64,000 nt of DNA from Variovorax dokdonensis (GTDB lineage: Bacteria; Pseudomonadota; Gammaproteobacteria; Burkholderiales; Burkholderiaceae_C), in assembly GCF_030316895.1 (NCBI RefSeq), contig NZ_JASZYV010000002.1, positions 186,001-250,000 of the forward strand. The letters are read 5' to 3'. Shown piece after piece: positions 16,518 to 25,804 of this stretch. Each line of letters opens with the position of its first letter. The stretch's first letter is position 1. The translations under genes were made by a program, and so were the position numbers. Below the pieces are notes generated by a model. It had not been told where the DNA came from and did not search any database. It worked only from the letters and a program-made list of their open reading frames with translations.

Positions 16518-18224
16518 ATGAAGCTTCGTGATTTGCCGGACTTGGTGCGTGCCGAGCCGGATCTGGACTATCAGGCGCTGCGTTTCGACTACGAAAGGCA
16601 TGCGGACGAGGATGCGGCGCAGGCGGCCCGGCATCCGGTGATCGTCGTGGGAGCGGGCCCCGTCGGCCTGGCGCTGGCGATCGATCTGGCGCGCAAGAAG
16701 GTGCCGGTGGTGGTGCTGGAGGCAGGACAGCAACTGTCGGCCGGCTCGCGCGCCATCTGCTTCGCCAAGCGCACGCTCGAAGTGCTCGACCGCATCGGCT
16801 GTGCACAGCCGATGGTGGACATGGGCGTGTCGTGGAATGTGGGGCGCGTGTACTTCGGCGCGGACGAGGTCTATCGATTCGACCTGCTTCCCGAAAGCGG
16901 CCATCACCGTCCTGCCTTCATCAACCTGCAGCAGTACTACGTCGAAGGCATGCTGGCCGAACAGGCGGCACGCTTGCCCGGCCTGGAGATCCGCTGGCAG
17001 CACAAGGTGGTGGGCGTGGCGCCGGATGCGGACGGCGTGACGCTGTCGGTCGAGACGCCTTCGGGCACGCACGCATTGCGCGCCGATTACCTGTGCGCCT
17101 GCGACGGCTCGCGCTCCACGCTGCGCGGCCTGATGGGCCTGCAGGCTGAAGGCCGCGTCTTTCGAGATCGCTTTCTCATCGCCGACATCACGATGGACGC
17201 GGACGGCACCGACGGCGGCGCAGGCGCCATGCCGCCCGAGCGTCGCTTCTGGTTCGATCCGCCCTTCCATCCCGGCCAGAGCGTTCTGCTGCACAAGCAG
17301 GCGGCCGGCATGTGGCGCGTCGACTTCCAGCTGGGTTGGGACGCCGATCCGCAACTGGAGCGCCAGCACGAGCGCATCATTCCGCGCGTGCGCGCCATGC
17401 TCGACAGCATCGGCAAGGCGGGGCTGGATTTCCAGATCGGCTGGGCCAGCGTCTACACCTTCGCCTGCCAGCGCATGCACAGCTTCCGGCATGGCCGCGT
17501 GCTCTTCGCCGGCGACAGCGCGCACGGCGTGTCGCCCTTCGGCGCGCGCGGCGCCAACTCGGGCGTACAGGACGCCGAGAACCTCGCCTGGAAGTTGGCC
17601 GCCGTGCTGCAAAGCGAAGCGCCGGAGGCGCTGCTCGACACCTACGCCAGCGAACGCGAATACGCCGCCGACGAGAACATCCGCCATTCGACCCGCGCCA
17701 CCGACTTCATCACGCCCAAGAGCGAGGTGAGCCGGTTGTTCCGCGATGCCGTGCTCGCGCTGTCGCCGCACCATCCTTTCGCGCGTTCGCTGGTCAACAG
17801 CGGGCGACTGTCGACCGCGACGGTGCTGGCGGACTCGCCGCTGTCCACGCCGGACGAGGAGCCCTTCCGTGGATCGGCGGTCCCCGGCGCCGTGGCGCCG
17901 GATGCGCCGCTGCCGCAGGATCGCTGGCTCCTTGGCGCGCTGGACCCGCATCGCTTCAACCTGCTTGTCTTCGGCGATGCGCCCGTCTCGCTGCCGCCGG
18001 CGCTTTCGCAGAAGATCAACGTCGTGCGCCTGCCGTTCGATGCGGCGCATGCCGTGGCCGCAGCGCGCTACGACGCGACGGGCGGCACCACGTACCTGCT
18101 GCGGCCCGACCAGCACGTCAGCGCGCGCTGGCGCCGGCTTCCCGCCCCGGCCGCGCTGCAGGCCGCGTTCGCCCGTGCGCTGGCGCATGCGCCATCCGCA
18201 CAAGCCGCCACCGTCGCGGCATGA
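16518..18224 (+). CDS. mhaA: FAD-dependent aromatic hydroxylase, probable 3-hydroxyphenylacetate 6-hydroxylase flavoprotein
   Basis: A 568-residue class-A flavoprotein monooxygenase (PheA/MhpA type). The ATG at 16518 follows GGAG at a good distance; an upstream ATG at 16503 is weaker. FAD-binding motifs are [20 protein letters not shown] (GxGxxG, near residue 40), the DG motif [13 protein letters not shown] near 190 and the GD motif [20 protein letters not shown] near 335. It overlaps the DUF2783 gene by ATGA, which in turn overlaps hmgA. In Pseudomonas putida U a flavoprotein of this size plus a very small coupling protein (MhaAB) converts 3-hydroxyphenylacetate to homogentisate. Gene order and size support the same role here, but substrate is inferred. 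Confidence 0.7.
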   Translation: MKLRDLPDLVRAEPDLDYQALRFDYERHADEDAAQAARHPVIVVGAGPVGLALAIDLARKKVPVVVLEAGQQLSAGSRAICFAKRTLEVLDRIGCAQPMVDMGVSWNVGRVYFGADEVYRFDLLPESGHHRPAFINLQQYYVEGMLAEQAARLPGLEIRWQHKVVGVAPDADGVTLSVETPSGTHALRADYLCACDGSRSTLRGLMGLQAEGRVFRDRFLIADITMDADGTDGGAGAMPPERRFWFDPPFHPGQSVLLHKQAAGMWRVDFQLGWDADPQLERQHERIIPRVRAMLDSIGKAGLDFQIGWASVYTFACQRMHSFRHGRVLFAGDSAHGVSPFGARGANSGVQDAENLAWKLAAVLQSEAPEALLDTYASEREYAADENIRHSTRATDFITPKSEVSRLFRDAVLALSPHHPFARSLVNSGRLSTATVLADSPLSTPDEEPFRGSAVPGAVAPDAPLPQDRWLLGALDPHRFNLLVFGDAPVSLPPALSQKINVVRLPFDAAHAVAAARYDATGGTTYLLRPDQHVSARWRRLPAPAALQAAFARALAHAPSAQAATVAA

Positions 18225-18511
18225 CAGAAACGCCAACGCCCACGCCCATGACAGCCACTTCAACCACCGCCGCGCCTCAGCTCATCACCCAGCTCAACCT
18301 GGGTGCGCCGGACGACTTCTACGAGGCGCTGATCGAGACCCACCAAGGCCTGAGCTCCGATCAAAGCCACGCGCTCAATGCGCGACTCGTTCTGCTGCTG
18401 GCCAATCACATCGGCAGCATGCCCGTGCTGCGCGAAGCGTTGATCGCCGCGCGCGAGGCCATGCCTGCAGCCAAGCCTTCCTCCTCTTCCGAATCCGGAG
18501 CCAAGCCATGA
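18221..18511 (+). CDS. mhaB: DUF2783 small protein, probable coupling partner of the upstream hydroxylase
   Basis: A 96-residue protein with a Thr/Pro-rich start and a DUF2783 core ([20 protein letters not shown], then [16 protein letters not shown]). It overlaps the flavoprotein upstream and hmgA downstream, each by ATGA, so all three should be made together. No catalytic motif is visible. The small size and position match the coupling protein MhaB of the two-component 3-hydroxyphenylacetate 6-hydroxylase, which is an inference. The alternative is simply a conserved small protein of unknown role. Confidence 0.65.
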   Translation: MTETPTPTPMTATSTTAAPQLITQLNLGAPDDFYEALIETHQGLSSDQSHALNARLVLLLANHIGSMPVLREALIAAREAMPAAKPSSSSESGAKP

Positions 18512-19839
18512 GTTCTTCCCATACCGACGAGCGCCAATATCAGAGCGGTTTCGGCAACGAGTACGCCACCGAGGCCGTGGCCGGCGCATTGCCGCGCGGC
18601 CGCAACAGCCCGCAGCGCGCGCCCTTCGACCTGTATCCGGAGTTGATCTCTGGCACCGCCTTCACCGCGCCGCGCCACGAGAACCGCCGCAGCTGGTTGT
18701 ACCGCCGCCGCCCCTCGGTCGTGGCGGGCCGCTACCAGCCCTATCGCGCTGGCGGCCATTGGCAGACCGGCGGCGACCGCGCCATGGCCGTCTCGCCCGA
18801 GCCGCTGCGCTGGCATCCCATGGCGTTGCCCGCCGACGTGGCCGACATCGACTTCATCGACGGCATCCACACGCTGGCCGCCAACGGCGATGCGGACGCG
18901 CAGGCCGGGGTGGCGGCGCATGTGTACCTGGCGGGCCGCTCGATGGAGCGGCGTGCGTTCGTCAATGCCGATGGCGAGATGCTCTTCGTGCCGCAGCAGG
19001 GGCGCGTGGTCATCACCAGCGAAATGGGCGTGCTCGAAGTCAAGCCCGGAGAGATCGCACTGGTACCCCGCGGCGTGGTGTTCAAGGTGGCGCTGCCGGA
19101 CGGCGCTTCGCGCGGCTACCTGTGCGAGAACTACGGCGCGCATTTCCGACTGCCGGAACTGGGCCCCATCGGCTCGAACGGATTGGCCAACGCGCGCGAC
19201 TTCCAGGCGCCCGTCGCGGCCTACGAACACGACGACCAGGGCGGCAACGCGGCCTACGAGCTCGTCAAGAAATTCGGCGGCCGATTCTGGTCGGCGCCGA
19301 CCAGCCACTCGCCCTTCAACGTCGTCGCATGGCACGGCAACCTGTCGCCGGTGAAATACGACACGGTCAACTTCATGACCATCGGCTCCATCAGCTTCGA
19401 CCATCCGGACCCGTCCATCTTCACCGTGCTCACCTCGCCCAGCGACACACCGGGCACCGCCAACTGCGACTTCGTCATCTTTCCGCCGCGGTGGCTGGTG
19501 ATGGAAAACACTTTCCGTCCGCCCTGGTACCACCGCAACATCATGAGCGAGTTCATGGGGCTGGTCTATGGCGAGTACGACGCCAAGCCGGGCGGCTTCA
19601 AGCCCGGCGGCGCAAGCCTGCACAACGCGATGGTCCCGCACGGGCCGGACGAAGAGGCATTCGACAAGGCGAGCCATGCCGACCTCAAGCCGCAGAAGCT
19701 CGACAACACGCTGGCTTTCATGTTCGAGAGCCGCTATCGATTCATCCCCACCGAGTACGCGATGAACACCGCGCCGCTGGATGCCGACTACGCCGACTGC
19801 TGGGCCGGCCTGAAGGACCAGTTCGGCACCAAGCCCTGA
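18508..19839 (+). CDS. hmgA: Homogentisate 1,2-dioxygenase
   Basis: HmgA opens the ring of homogentisate to maleylacetoacetate using Fe(II) and O2. The 443-residue length is normal. The start [13 protein letters not shown] is diagnostic. The iron ligands correspond to the H and E of [13 protein letters not shown] and the H of [13 protein letters not shown]. It overlaps the DUF2783 gene by ATGA and is followed after 22 bases by fahA. No maleylacetoacetate isomerase gene is present in the window, so that step must be encoded elsewhere or occur by another route. Confidence 0.96.
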   Translation: MSSSHTDERQYQSGFGNEYATEAVAGALPRGRNSPQRAPFDLYPELISGTAFTAPRHENRRSWLYRRRPSVVAGRYQPYRAGGHWQTGGDRAMAVSPEPLRWHPMALPADVADIDFIDGIHTLAANGDADAQAGVAAHVYLAGRSMERRAFVNADGEMLFVPQQGRVVITSEMGVLEVKPGEIALVPRGVVFKVALPDGASRGYLCENYGAHFRLPELGPIGSNGLANARDFQAPVAAYEHDDQGGNAAYELVKKFGGRFWSAPTSHSPFNVVAWHGNLSPVKYDTVNFMTIGSISFDHPDPSIFTVLTSPSDTPGTANCDFVIFPPRWLVMENTFRPPWYHRNIMSEFMGLVYGEYDAKPGGFKPGGASLHNAMVPHGPDEEAFDKASHADLKPQKLDNTLAFMFESRYRFIPTEYAMNTAPLDADYADCWAGLKDQFGTKP

Positions 19840-19861
19840 ACCACGCACACCACATCCGACC

Positions 19862-21130
19862 ATGTACGACATCGACGCCACCCACGACCCCAAGCGCAAG
19901 AGCTGGGTCGAATCTGCCAACGCGGCAGGCCATGACTTTCCGATCCAGAACCTGCCCTTCGGGCGCTTCCGACGCGCAGGCAGCGCCGATGCCTGGCGCA
20001 TCGGCGTGGCCATTGGCGACCAGGTGCTCGACCTGCGCGCAGCCGGCGTCGCAAGCACCGACGACATGAACGTGCTGATGGCCGCGCCGCCTTCGCAGCG
20101 CAGCGCTCTGCGCGCCACCATTTCCAACGGACTGGCCGAAGGCAGCGCGCAGCAGGCCGCCTGGTCGAAGGCGCTGGTGCCGCAGGCGCAATGCGAGTTC
20201 ACCGTGCCCTGCCGCGTGGGCGACTACACCGACTTCTACACCGGCATCCACCATGCGACCACCATCGGCAAGCTGTTCCGGCCCGATCAGCCGCTCATGC
20301 CCAACTACAAGTGGGTGCCCATCGGCTACCACGGCCGTGCCAGCTCCATCATCGTGAGCGGCCAGGACTTCAAGCGACCCAAGGGTCAGACCAAGGCGCC
20401 GGACGCGGCCGAGCCCAGCTTCGGCCCCAGCAAGCGGCTCGACTACGAACTCGAGCTGGGCTTCTACGTCGGCCAGGCCAATGAGCTGGGCGAGCCGGTC
20501 GGCATCGACGATGCCGAGGCGCACCTGTTCGGCGTCGGCCTGTTCAACGACTGGTCCGCACGCGACCTGCAGGCCTGGGAATACCAGCCGCTGGGGCCCT
20601 TCCTGGCCAAGAACTTCGCCTCCACCGTCTCGCCCTGGATCGTGACGATGGAAGCTCTGGCGCCGTTCCGCGCTCCGTTCACGCGCCCCGAGGGCGACCC
20701 GCAGCCGCTGCCGTACCTGGACGGCGCCGCGAATCGCGAGCAGGGCCAGCTCGACATCACGCTCGAGGTGTACCTGCAGACCGCGAAGATGCGCGCGGCA
20801 GGTCAGGCGCCCCATCGCCTCACGCACGGCCGCGTGGCTGAGGCGGCCTACTGGACGGCGGCCCAACTGCTCGCGCATCACACCGTCAATGGCTGCAACC
20901 TGCAGCCGGGCGACTTGCTGGGCTCGGGCACCTTGTCCGGCCCCACGCTCGATGCGGCCGGTTCGCTCATGGAGCTGACCTTGGGCGGCAAGCAGGCGAT
21001 CGAGCTGCCGAACGGCGAGAAGCGCACCTTCCTGGAAGACGGCGACACGCTCGCGCTGCGCGGCTGGTGCCAGCGCGACGGCGCGGTGCGCATCGGCTTC
21101 GGCGAGGCGAGCGCGACGGTGCTGGCCTGA
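19862..21130 (+). CDS. fahA: Fumarylacetoacetase
   Basis: FahA hydrolyses fumarylacetoacetate to fumarate and acetoacetate, the last step of the homogentisate pathway. The 422-residue length, the catalytic/metal segment DYTDFYTGIHHATTIGKLFR (Asp and His of the active site), LDYELELGFYVG with two metal-binding glutamates, and FNDWSARDLQAWEYQPLGPF match the family. It is 22 bases after hmgA and is the last gene of the operon. A GC-rich hairpin follows the stop. Confidence 0.96.
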   Translation: MYDIDATHDPKRKSWVESANAAGHDFPIQNLPFGRFRRAGSADAWRIGVAIGDQVLDLRAAGVASTDDMNVLMAAPPSQRSALRATISNGLAEGSAQQAAWSKALVPQAQCEFTVPCRVGDYTDFYTGIHHATTIGKLFRPDQPLMPNYKWVPIGYHGRASSIIVSGQDFKRPKGQTKAPDAAEPSFGPSKRLDYELELGFYVGQANELGEPVGIDDAEAHLFGVGLFNDWSARDLQAWEYQPLGPFLAKNFASTVSPWIVTMEALAPFRAPFTRPEGDPQPLPYLDGAANREQGQLDITLEVYLQTAKMRAAGQAPHRLTHGRVAEAAYWTAAQLLAHHTVNGCNLQPGDLLGSGTLSGPTLDAAGSLMELTLGGKQAIELPNGEKRTFLEDGDTLALRGWCQRDGAVRIGFGEASATVLA

Positions 21131-21136
21131 CAGCGC

Positions 21137-21152
21137 CCCGGGTCCGCCCGGG
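21137..21152 (+). terminator. Hairpin after fahA, possible terminator
   Basis: CCCGGG-TCCG-CCCGGG forms a perfect six-pair stem seven bases after the fahA stop. It has no T-run, so it may act with Rho or only stabilise the 3' end. Confidence 0.35.
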
Positions 21153-21246
21153 CAGGGCATTCGCAAGTCGCGAGCACTCAGGATGGCGCGAGATGGAATA
21201 ATGCCCTGAGGACGCTCGCCGAGCGACCGCCACGGAGCAAGCTGGC

Positions 21247-22050
21247 ATGAGCGTCGCGCAACGCAACCGAGTCAACGTCGTGGGCGACGGTCCGGCAACC
21301 CTGGTGTTCTCGCACGGCTTCGGCTGCGACCAGAACATGTGGCGCTTCCTGGCGCCCAAGTACGGCGAACGCTTCAGGTGCGTCACCCTGGATCTCGTGG
21401 GCAGCGGCGCCTCCGACCTCGCCGCCTACGACTGGAAGAAGTACGACTCGCTGCACGGCTACGCGGCCGACCTCCTGGAAATCGTCGACGAGTTCGCCAC
21501 GGGCCCCGTCATCCACGTCGGCCATTCCGTCAGCGCGATGATCGGCACGCTCGCCGGCATCCGCGCGCCCGACATGTTCGCCGGCCACATCATGGTCGGC
21601 CCCTCGCCCTGCTACATCAACGATGGCGACTACATCGGCGGGTTCACCCGGGAAGACATCGATTCCCTGCTCGATACGCTCGAGTCCAACTACCTGGGCT
21701 GGGCGAGTAGCATGGCGCCCGCGATCATGGGGGCGCCCTCGCAGCCGGAGCTTGCGGCGGAGCTGACGAGCACCTTCTGCCGCACCGACCCCGACATCGC
21801 CAAGCACTTCGCGCGCGTCACGTTCCTGTCGGACAACCGGGCGGACCTGCCCGCCATGCATGCGCCGGCGCTCATCGTCCAGTCGAGCGACGACCTGATC
21901 GCGCCGCGCACGGTCGGCGAATACCTTCACCGGACCTGGCCCAGCAGCATGCTTCGCGTGGTGGAAAACGTGGGCCATTGCCCGCACCTGAGCGCGCCCA
22001 GCGCCAGTGCCGACGCCATGGACGAGTTCCTGCGGTCCATCGGGCATTGA
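21247..22050 (+). CDS. RsbQ-type alpha/beta hydrolase
   Basis: A 267-residue hydrolase strikingly like Bacillus RsbQ, the energy-stress signalling hydrolase related to plant D14/KAI2 hormone receptors. The catalytic triad is apparent as S94 (VGHSVSAM), D216 (SSDDLIAP) and H244 (GHCPHLSAP), each a few residues from the RsbQ positions. Family hallmarks MVGPSPCYIND and NYLGWASSMAP are conserved. It is followed after four bases by a PAS histidine kinase, mirroring the RsbQ-RsbP pairing in which the partner has a PAS domain. The natural ligand is unknown. I infer a small-molecule sensor that hands a product to the kinase PAS domain. Confidence 0.88.
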   Translation: MSVAQRNRVNVVGDGPATLVFSHGFGCDQNMWRFLAPKYGERFRCVTLDLVGSGASDLAAYDWKKYDSLHGYAADLLEIVDEFATGPVIHVGHSVSAMIGTLAGIRAPDMFAGHIMVGPSPCYINDGDYIGGFTREDIDSLLDTLESNYLGWASSMAPAIMGAPSQPELAAELTSTFCRTDPDIAKHFARVTFLSDNRADLPAMHAPALIVQSSDDLIAPRTVGEYLHRTWPSSMLRVVENVGHCPHLSAPSASADAMDEFLRSIGH

Positions 22051-22054
22051 AGGC

Positions 22055-23581
22055 ATGTCCGGCCTCGACCCTGCGCTGCCCGGCGTAGATCAACTGTATG
22101 ACCAGGCCCCCTGTGGCCTGGCGCTGACCGACACGACCGGGCTCTTCCTCAAGGTCAACCGGACCTTCTGCGCATGGGTCGGCATGCAGCCCGAAGACCT
22201 CGTCGGTCGCAAGCGCCTTCAAGACCTGTTCACCATGGGCGGGCGGATCTTTCACCAGACGCACTGGCTGCCGACGCTGCAGATGCAGGGCTCGCTCGCA
22301 GAGGTGAAGTTCGACGTGCGCCACAAGGGCGGGCACACCATCCCCATGTTGCTGAACGCCATTCGCCACGTTGGCGATGGGGGTGCCTACGACCAGGTGT
22401 CGATGGTGGTGGCGGAAGAGCGCAACAAGTACGAACGGGAGCTTCTGGGCGCACGCAAGCGAGCGGATGAACTGGCCCTGAAGGAGAAGAACGCCCAGAC
22501 GGCGTTGGAGGTCGCGCAAGCTCGCCTGCGCCAGGCCATCGAAGTCGGCGCGCTGTATCTGTGGGACGTCGATCCCTCCACCAACGAGCGTCGCTACGAA
22601 GAGCACGTGGCCAGGCTGCTGGGCTTCAAGACACCCCAGAAGATCACCGAGGCGATGTTCGTGGCGGCCACCGCACCCCCCGACCGGGCCATCGAGGAAG
22701 AGGCGCTGGCCCGCGCGCTGACGCCACCCGGTGAAGTCGTCAGCTGGACCATCCGGATCAATGGCGTCGACGGGGTTCAGCGCGTCGTGTTCGCGTCCGG
22801 CCACAGCTTCTTCAGTGAAGGGGGTGTGCTCGCGGCCTTCGTCGGTGTCTTGCGCGACATCACCGAGGTCACGCGGCAGCGCTCCTCGGCCGAAGACCGG
22901 GCGTTATTCGCAGAGCAGATGGTGGGCATCGTGAGCCACGACCTGCGCAACCCGCTCTCGGCCATCCTGATGGGCACCAAGCTCCTGGCGCGCAGCGAAC
23001 TGGAGCCGGGCAAGATCCGCGTGCTGGGCCATGTGTCGGATTCGGCCGAGCGCGCGCAAAGGCTGATCGAGGAACTGCTCGACTTCACCATGGCGCGCGT
23101 GGGCCCCGGCCTGAGCGTTTCGCGCGAGTCCATCGATGTTCACAAGGTCGTGGCGAGCGTCGTCGACGAGCTCTCGCTCGCATTTCCCGCGCGTCGCATC
23201 GTCCATCGCAAGAGGATCGAAGGCCATTGCAAGGCAGATGCGGACCGGCTGGCGCAACTGGTCGGGAACCTCGTGGCCAACGCGCTGGCTTACGGCGATG
23301 CCGACGGCGAGGTGACCGTGGAGTCGAACTGTGTCGATGGGCTGATCCAGGTGTCCGTCCACAACCATGGAGACGCCATCCCGGAGGAAAAGATCATGTC
23401 CTTGTTCGAGCCGATGACGCGCGGCGAGCAGGGTGTCGGGGAGTTGCGCAGTGTGGGTCTTGGCCTGTACATCGTGCGTGAGATTGCACGCGCTCACGGC
23501 GGGGAAGTGACCGTGTCGTCCACGGCCGACGAGGGAACCACCTTCACGGTCTCGTTCCCGCCCGACCTGCCCTGCGGCTAG
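22055..23581 (+). CDS. PAS-PAS sensor histidine kinase paired with the RsbQ-like hydrolase
   Basis: A 508-residue soluble histidine kinase with no membrane segment. An N-terminal PAS domain spans about 8-120 (YDQAPCGLALTDTTGLFLKV at its start). A coiled coil follows at about 120-158, then a second PAS-like region at 160-275. HisKA starts at about 285 with the phospho-acceptor H295 in VSHDLRNPLSA. The HATPase domain at 390-505 has QLVGNLVANALAYG and VGLGLYIVREIARAHGG. The start lies four bases after the hydrolase stop, so the two are cotranscribed. In Bacillus the RsbQ partner RsbP is a PAS-phosphatase; here the output is a kinase. No response regulator is adjacent, so its target lies elsewhere. 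Confidence 0.88.
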   Translation: MSGLDPALPGVDQLYDQAPCGLALTDTTGLFLKVNRTFCAWVGMQPEDLVGRKRLQDLFTMGGRIFHQTHWLPTLQMQGSLAEVKFDVRHKGGHTIPMLLNAIRHVGDGGAYDQVSMVVAEERNKYERELLGARKRADELALKEKNAQTALEVAQARLRQAIEVGALYLWDVDPSTNERRYEEHVARLLGFKTPQKITEAMFVAATAPPDRAIEEEALARALTPPGEVVSWTIRINGVDGVQRVVFASGHSFFSEGGVLAAFVGVLRDITEVTRQRSSAEDRALFAEQMVGIVSHDLRNPLSAILMGTKLLARSELEPGKIRVLGHVSDSAERAQRLIEELLDFTMARVGPGLSVSRESIDVHKVVASVVDELSLAFPARRIVHRKRIEGHCKADADRLAQLVGNLVANALAYGDADGEVTVESNCVDGLIQVSVHNHGDAIPEEKIMSLFEPMTRGEQGVGELRSVGLGLYIVREIARAHGGEVTVSSTADEGTTFTVSFPPDLPCG

Positions 23582-23587
23582 GCGCCC

Positions 23588-24805
23588 TCAGCGCCCGCGG
23601 CCGTCGGCCGCGTTCGCGGCGTGCAGGTTCTTCAAGGCTTTGCGGCGCTCGCTTCGGGTCCGGCTCGCGTTGCGTGTCCAACGCTGCAGGGCAAAGTTGG
23701 CGACCGCCAGCGCGGCCAGCATCACCACCTGATGCGTCAGGCGGTTGACCTCGCGCGCGACCCGCCGATCGACATCGCGCTGCGCCTTGTCGGCCAGCTT
23801 GGCATCGTCCGTCGCCGGCGCGTCGACGTCGTGCGTGATGGCTGAAGAGGCGGCCGATCGCGCCACGGCCACCGGCAACACGCCGGGGCCATCGACGCGA
23901 TCCGTCCCTTCCTTAGCCTCGGCGGCCTGCACGTCGGTGGCCACCATGGCCTTCTTGCCGGACCGGCTGCCGTTGGCATCCGCATGCACCTTGGTGAACT
24001 CCGCGCCCAGCAGGAACACCTGCGCCGCGTAGTAGACCCACGCCAGCACCACCACCAGCGAGCCGGCCGCGGCATAGGACTCGGTGACGCTGCTCATGCC
24101 CAGGTAAAGGCTGATGAGCGTCTTGCCGACTTCGAACAGAACGGCGGTCACACCTGCGCCCACCCACACGTCGCGCCATCCGATGGGCGTGGTGGGCATG
24201 AACTTGTAGATCATGGCGAAGAGCACCGTGGTCATGCCGACGGAGATCGCCAGGTTCAGCGCCTGCAGCAACACGGTCGCGCCCGGCATCAAGGCGCCCG
24301 CCCAGGTGCCGAATGCGGCGACCACCGCGCTCACGACCAGCGACACCATCAGCAGGAAGGCCAGGGCGAGGATCAGGCCGAAGGACAGCACGCGGGCGCG
24401 CAGCACGGCCCACACGCCAGAAGGCTTGTCGCGCTCCGGCACATGCCAGATGCGGTCGAGCGCCGACTGCAACTCCGCGAACACGGTGGTCGCACCGACG
24501 AGCAGAACCACGCCGCTGATGATTCCCGCAATCAGGCCGCGGTCCGGTTCGCTGGCCGAGCGCACCAGCCCCTGCACGGCCAGCGCGCCATCCCTTCCGA
24601 TCAGCCCCGTCAACTGCTCGGCAATTTCGCCCTGCACGGCCTCGCGGCCGAACACTGCGCCCGCGACGGCGATCACGATCACCAGCAAGGGCGCCAGCGA
24701 AAACATCGTGTAGTAGGCGATGGCCGCGCCCATGCTGGGCGCGAAGTCATCGATCCATGCGTTGACCGATTTGCGGCAAAGCTCGAAGGCTGTCTTGGGT
24801 GTCAT
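23588..24805 (-). CDS. YihY/BrkB-family inner-membrane protein
   Basis: A 405-residue YihY/virulence factor BrkB family protein. The ATG at 24805 begins MTPKTAFELCRKSVNAWIDD. About six hydrophobic segments fill residues 30-275, including the hallmark APSMGAAIAYYTMFSLAPLL, LVGATTVFAELQSALDRIW and AGSLVVVLAWVYYAAQVFLLGAEFT. The last 130 residues are charged and hydrophilic, a longer tail than the core fold needs. The family was once proposed to be ribonuclease BN, which is now discounted; transport or envelope roles are possible. It converges on the histidine kinase, with seven bases between stops. Confidence 0.87.
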   Translation of the reverse strand: MTPKTAFELCRKSVNAWIDDFAPSMGAAIAYYTMFSLAPLLVIVIAVAGAVFGREAVQGEIAEQLTGLIGRDGALAVQGLVRSASEPDRGLIAGIISGVVLLVGATTVFAELQSALDRIWHVPERDKPSGVWAVLRARVLSFGLILALAFLLMVSLVVSAVVAAFGTWAGALMPGATVLLQALNLAISVGMTTVLFAMIYKFMPTTPIGWRDVWVGAGVTAVLFEVGKTLISLYLGMSSVTESYAAAGSLVVVLAWVYYAAQVFLLGAEFTKVHADANGSRSGKKAMVATDVQAAEAKEGTDRVDGPGVLPVAVARSAASSAITHDVDAPATDDAKLADKAQRDVDRRVAREVNRLTHQVVMLAALAVANFALQRWTRNASRTRSERRKALKNLHAANAADGRGR

Positions 24806-24904
24806 GAAGGGCGCTCCCCGGCGGCTCTTCGAGCATGGGCCAGGGTGCACCGTTTCGGATGTAGGTCGTGTTCGCGCAGCGGCGAAGGAAAGCGCCAGAT
24901 GCCG

Positions 24905-25093
24905 CTAGCGCCGGCAATCGAGCTGAGTGTTGTCTGTGGCGTTGGCCTGCTCCAAAGAAATCGGCGGCTTCTCTTCCTGCTTGTGTCGTTGCCATGGGCG
25001 ATCGTCGGTCACGAGCAGGAACGTGATCGACGTGCAGACCAGCACGAAGACGAGTTCGGCCGAAAGCGGCATGATGGGTCGGCGCTTCTTCAC
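24905..25093 (-). CDS. Small single-span membrane protein, unknown
   Basis: A 62-residue frame starting at a GTG (25093) with an excellent GGAGG ribosome-binding site six bases upstream, which is the main reason to accept it. The sequence has KKRR at the N-terminus, one hydrophobic span (LSAELVFVLVCTSITFLLV), then a charged tail. It lies 99 bases upstream of the YihY gene on the same strand and may be cotranscribed with it. I do not recognise the family. The 217 bases from 25094 to the thioesterase stop at 25311 show no gene or clear element. Confidence 0.5.
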   Translation of the reverse strand: MKKRRPIMPLSAELVFVLVCTSITFLLVTDDRPWQRHKQEEKPPISLEQANATDNTQLDCRR

Positions 25094-25311
25094 GATTCGC
25101 CTCCGAATGCGCGAACGTGCGATGCCGAATGGCGGCGGTTGACGATGTGGCGGCGTGCCGAAACCGACGAGGCTTGGGCCTCGCCGATCAACCAGTGGCG
25201 CATCTGTTTTTCTCCCTGTGCTTCTTGATCTGGTCCGTGATTGTCACGTCCCGAAGCGCGGGGATCGGCGAATGGTTGCCCCTTTGTTAAAGAGGCGTGC
25301 GCGAGGGTCGC

Positions 25312-25758
25312 TCAGCGATCCTTGGCCTTCGCGGCGTCCAGCCGCGAACGCGCGCGCTCGGCTTCGGCCTTGCCCTCTGCCGTTGTCGGCGCGAACGGCG
25401 TGACCTGCATCGGACGCCCATGCGAATCGACCGAGACGAACACGATCAGGCATTCGGCCGTCTTGGTCAGTTCGCCGCCCTTGATGTCGCCGCTGCGCAC
25501 TTCCACGGCGATGTTCATGCTGGAGCTGCCGGTGTAGAGAAGACGGGCTTCCACCTCCACCAGGTCGCCGATCATGATCGGATGATGGAAGCGGATGCTG
25601 CCGATGAAGACGGTGACGCAGTAGCGCTTGGCCCAGGCCGTCGCGCAGGCATAGCCCGCTTCGTCGATCCACTTCATGACGGTACCGCCGTGCACCTTGC
25701 CTCCGAAGTTGACGGTGCTGGGTTCGGCCAGGAAGCGCAGGGTGATGGCGGAGGTCAT
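25312..25758 (-). CDS. Acyl-CoA thioesterase, hot-dog fold
   Basis: A 148-residue YciA/cytosolic-type acyl-CoA thioesterase. The start ATG at 25758 gives MTSAITLRFLAEP. The hot-dog active-site region is NFGGKVHGGTVMKWIDEAGYACAT, with the conserved H-G-G and D-E-A, and the second strand set VTVFIGSIRFHHPIMIGDLVEVEA is typical. It lies 46 bases downstream of the marR gene on the same strand, so the two may be one transcript. It probably hydrolyses short to medium acyl-CoA thioesters in the cytoplasm; exact substrate is unknown. Confidence 0.88.
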   Translation of the reverse strand: MTSAITLRFLAEPSTVNFGGKVHGGTVMKWIDEAGYACATAWAKRYCVTVFIGSIRFHHPIMIGDLVEVEARLLYTGSSSMNIAVEVRSGDIKGGELTKTAECLIVFVSVDSHGRPMQVTPFAPTTAEGKAEAERARSRLDAAKAKDR

Positions 25759-25804
25759 GGGCAGGGATGCGCGTCGGCGCGCCGCGATGAAAGTGGGGTG
25801 CCGA

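Noticed and set aside
15396..18263. A minus-strand open frame of about 955 codons opposite the MBL-fold and hydroxylase genes
   Set aside because: Shadow of two real genes with clear motifs; no recognisable domain and no ribosome-binding site.
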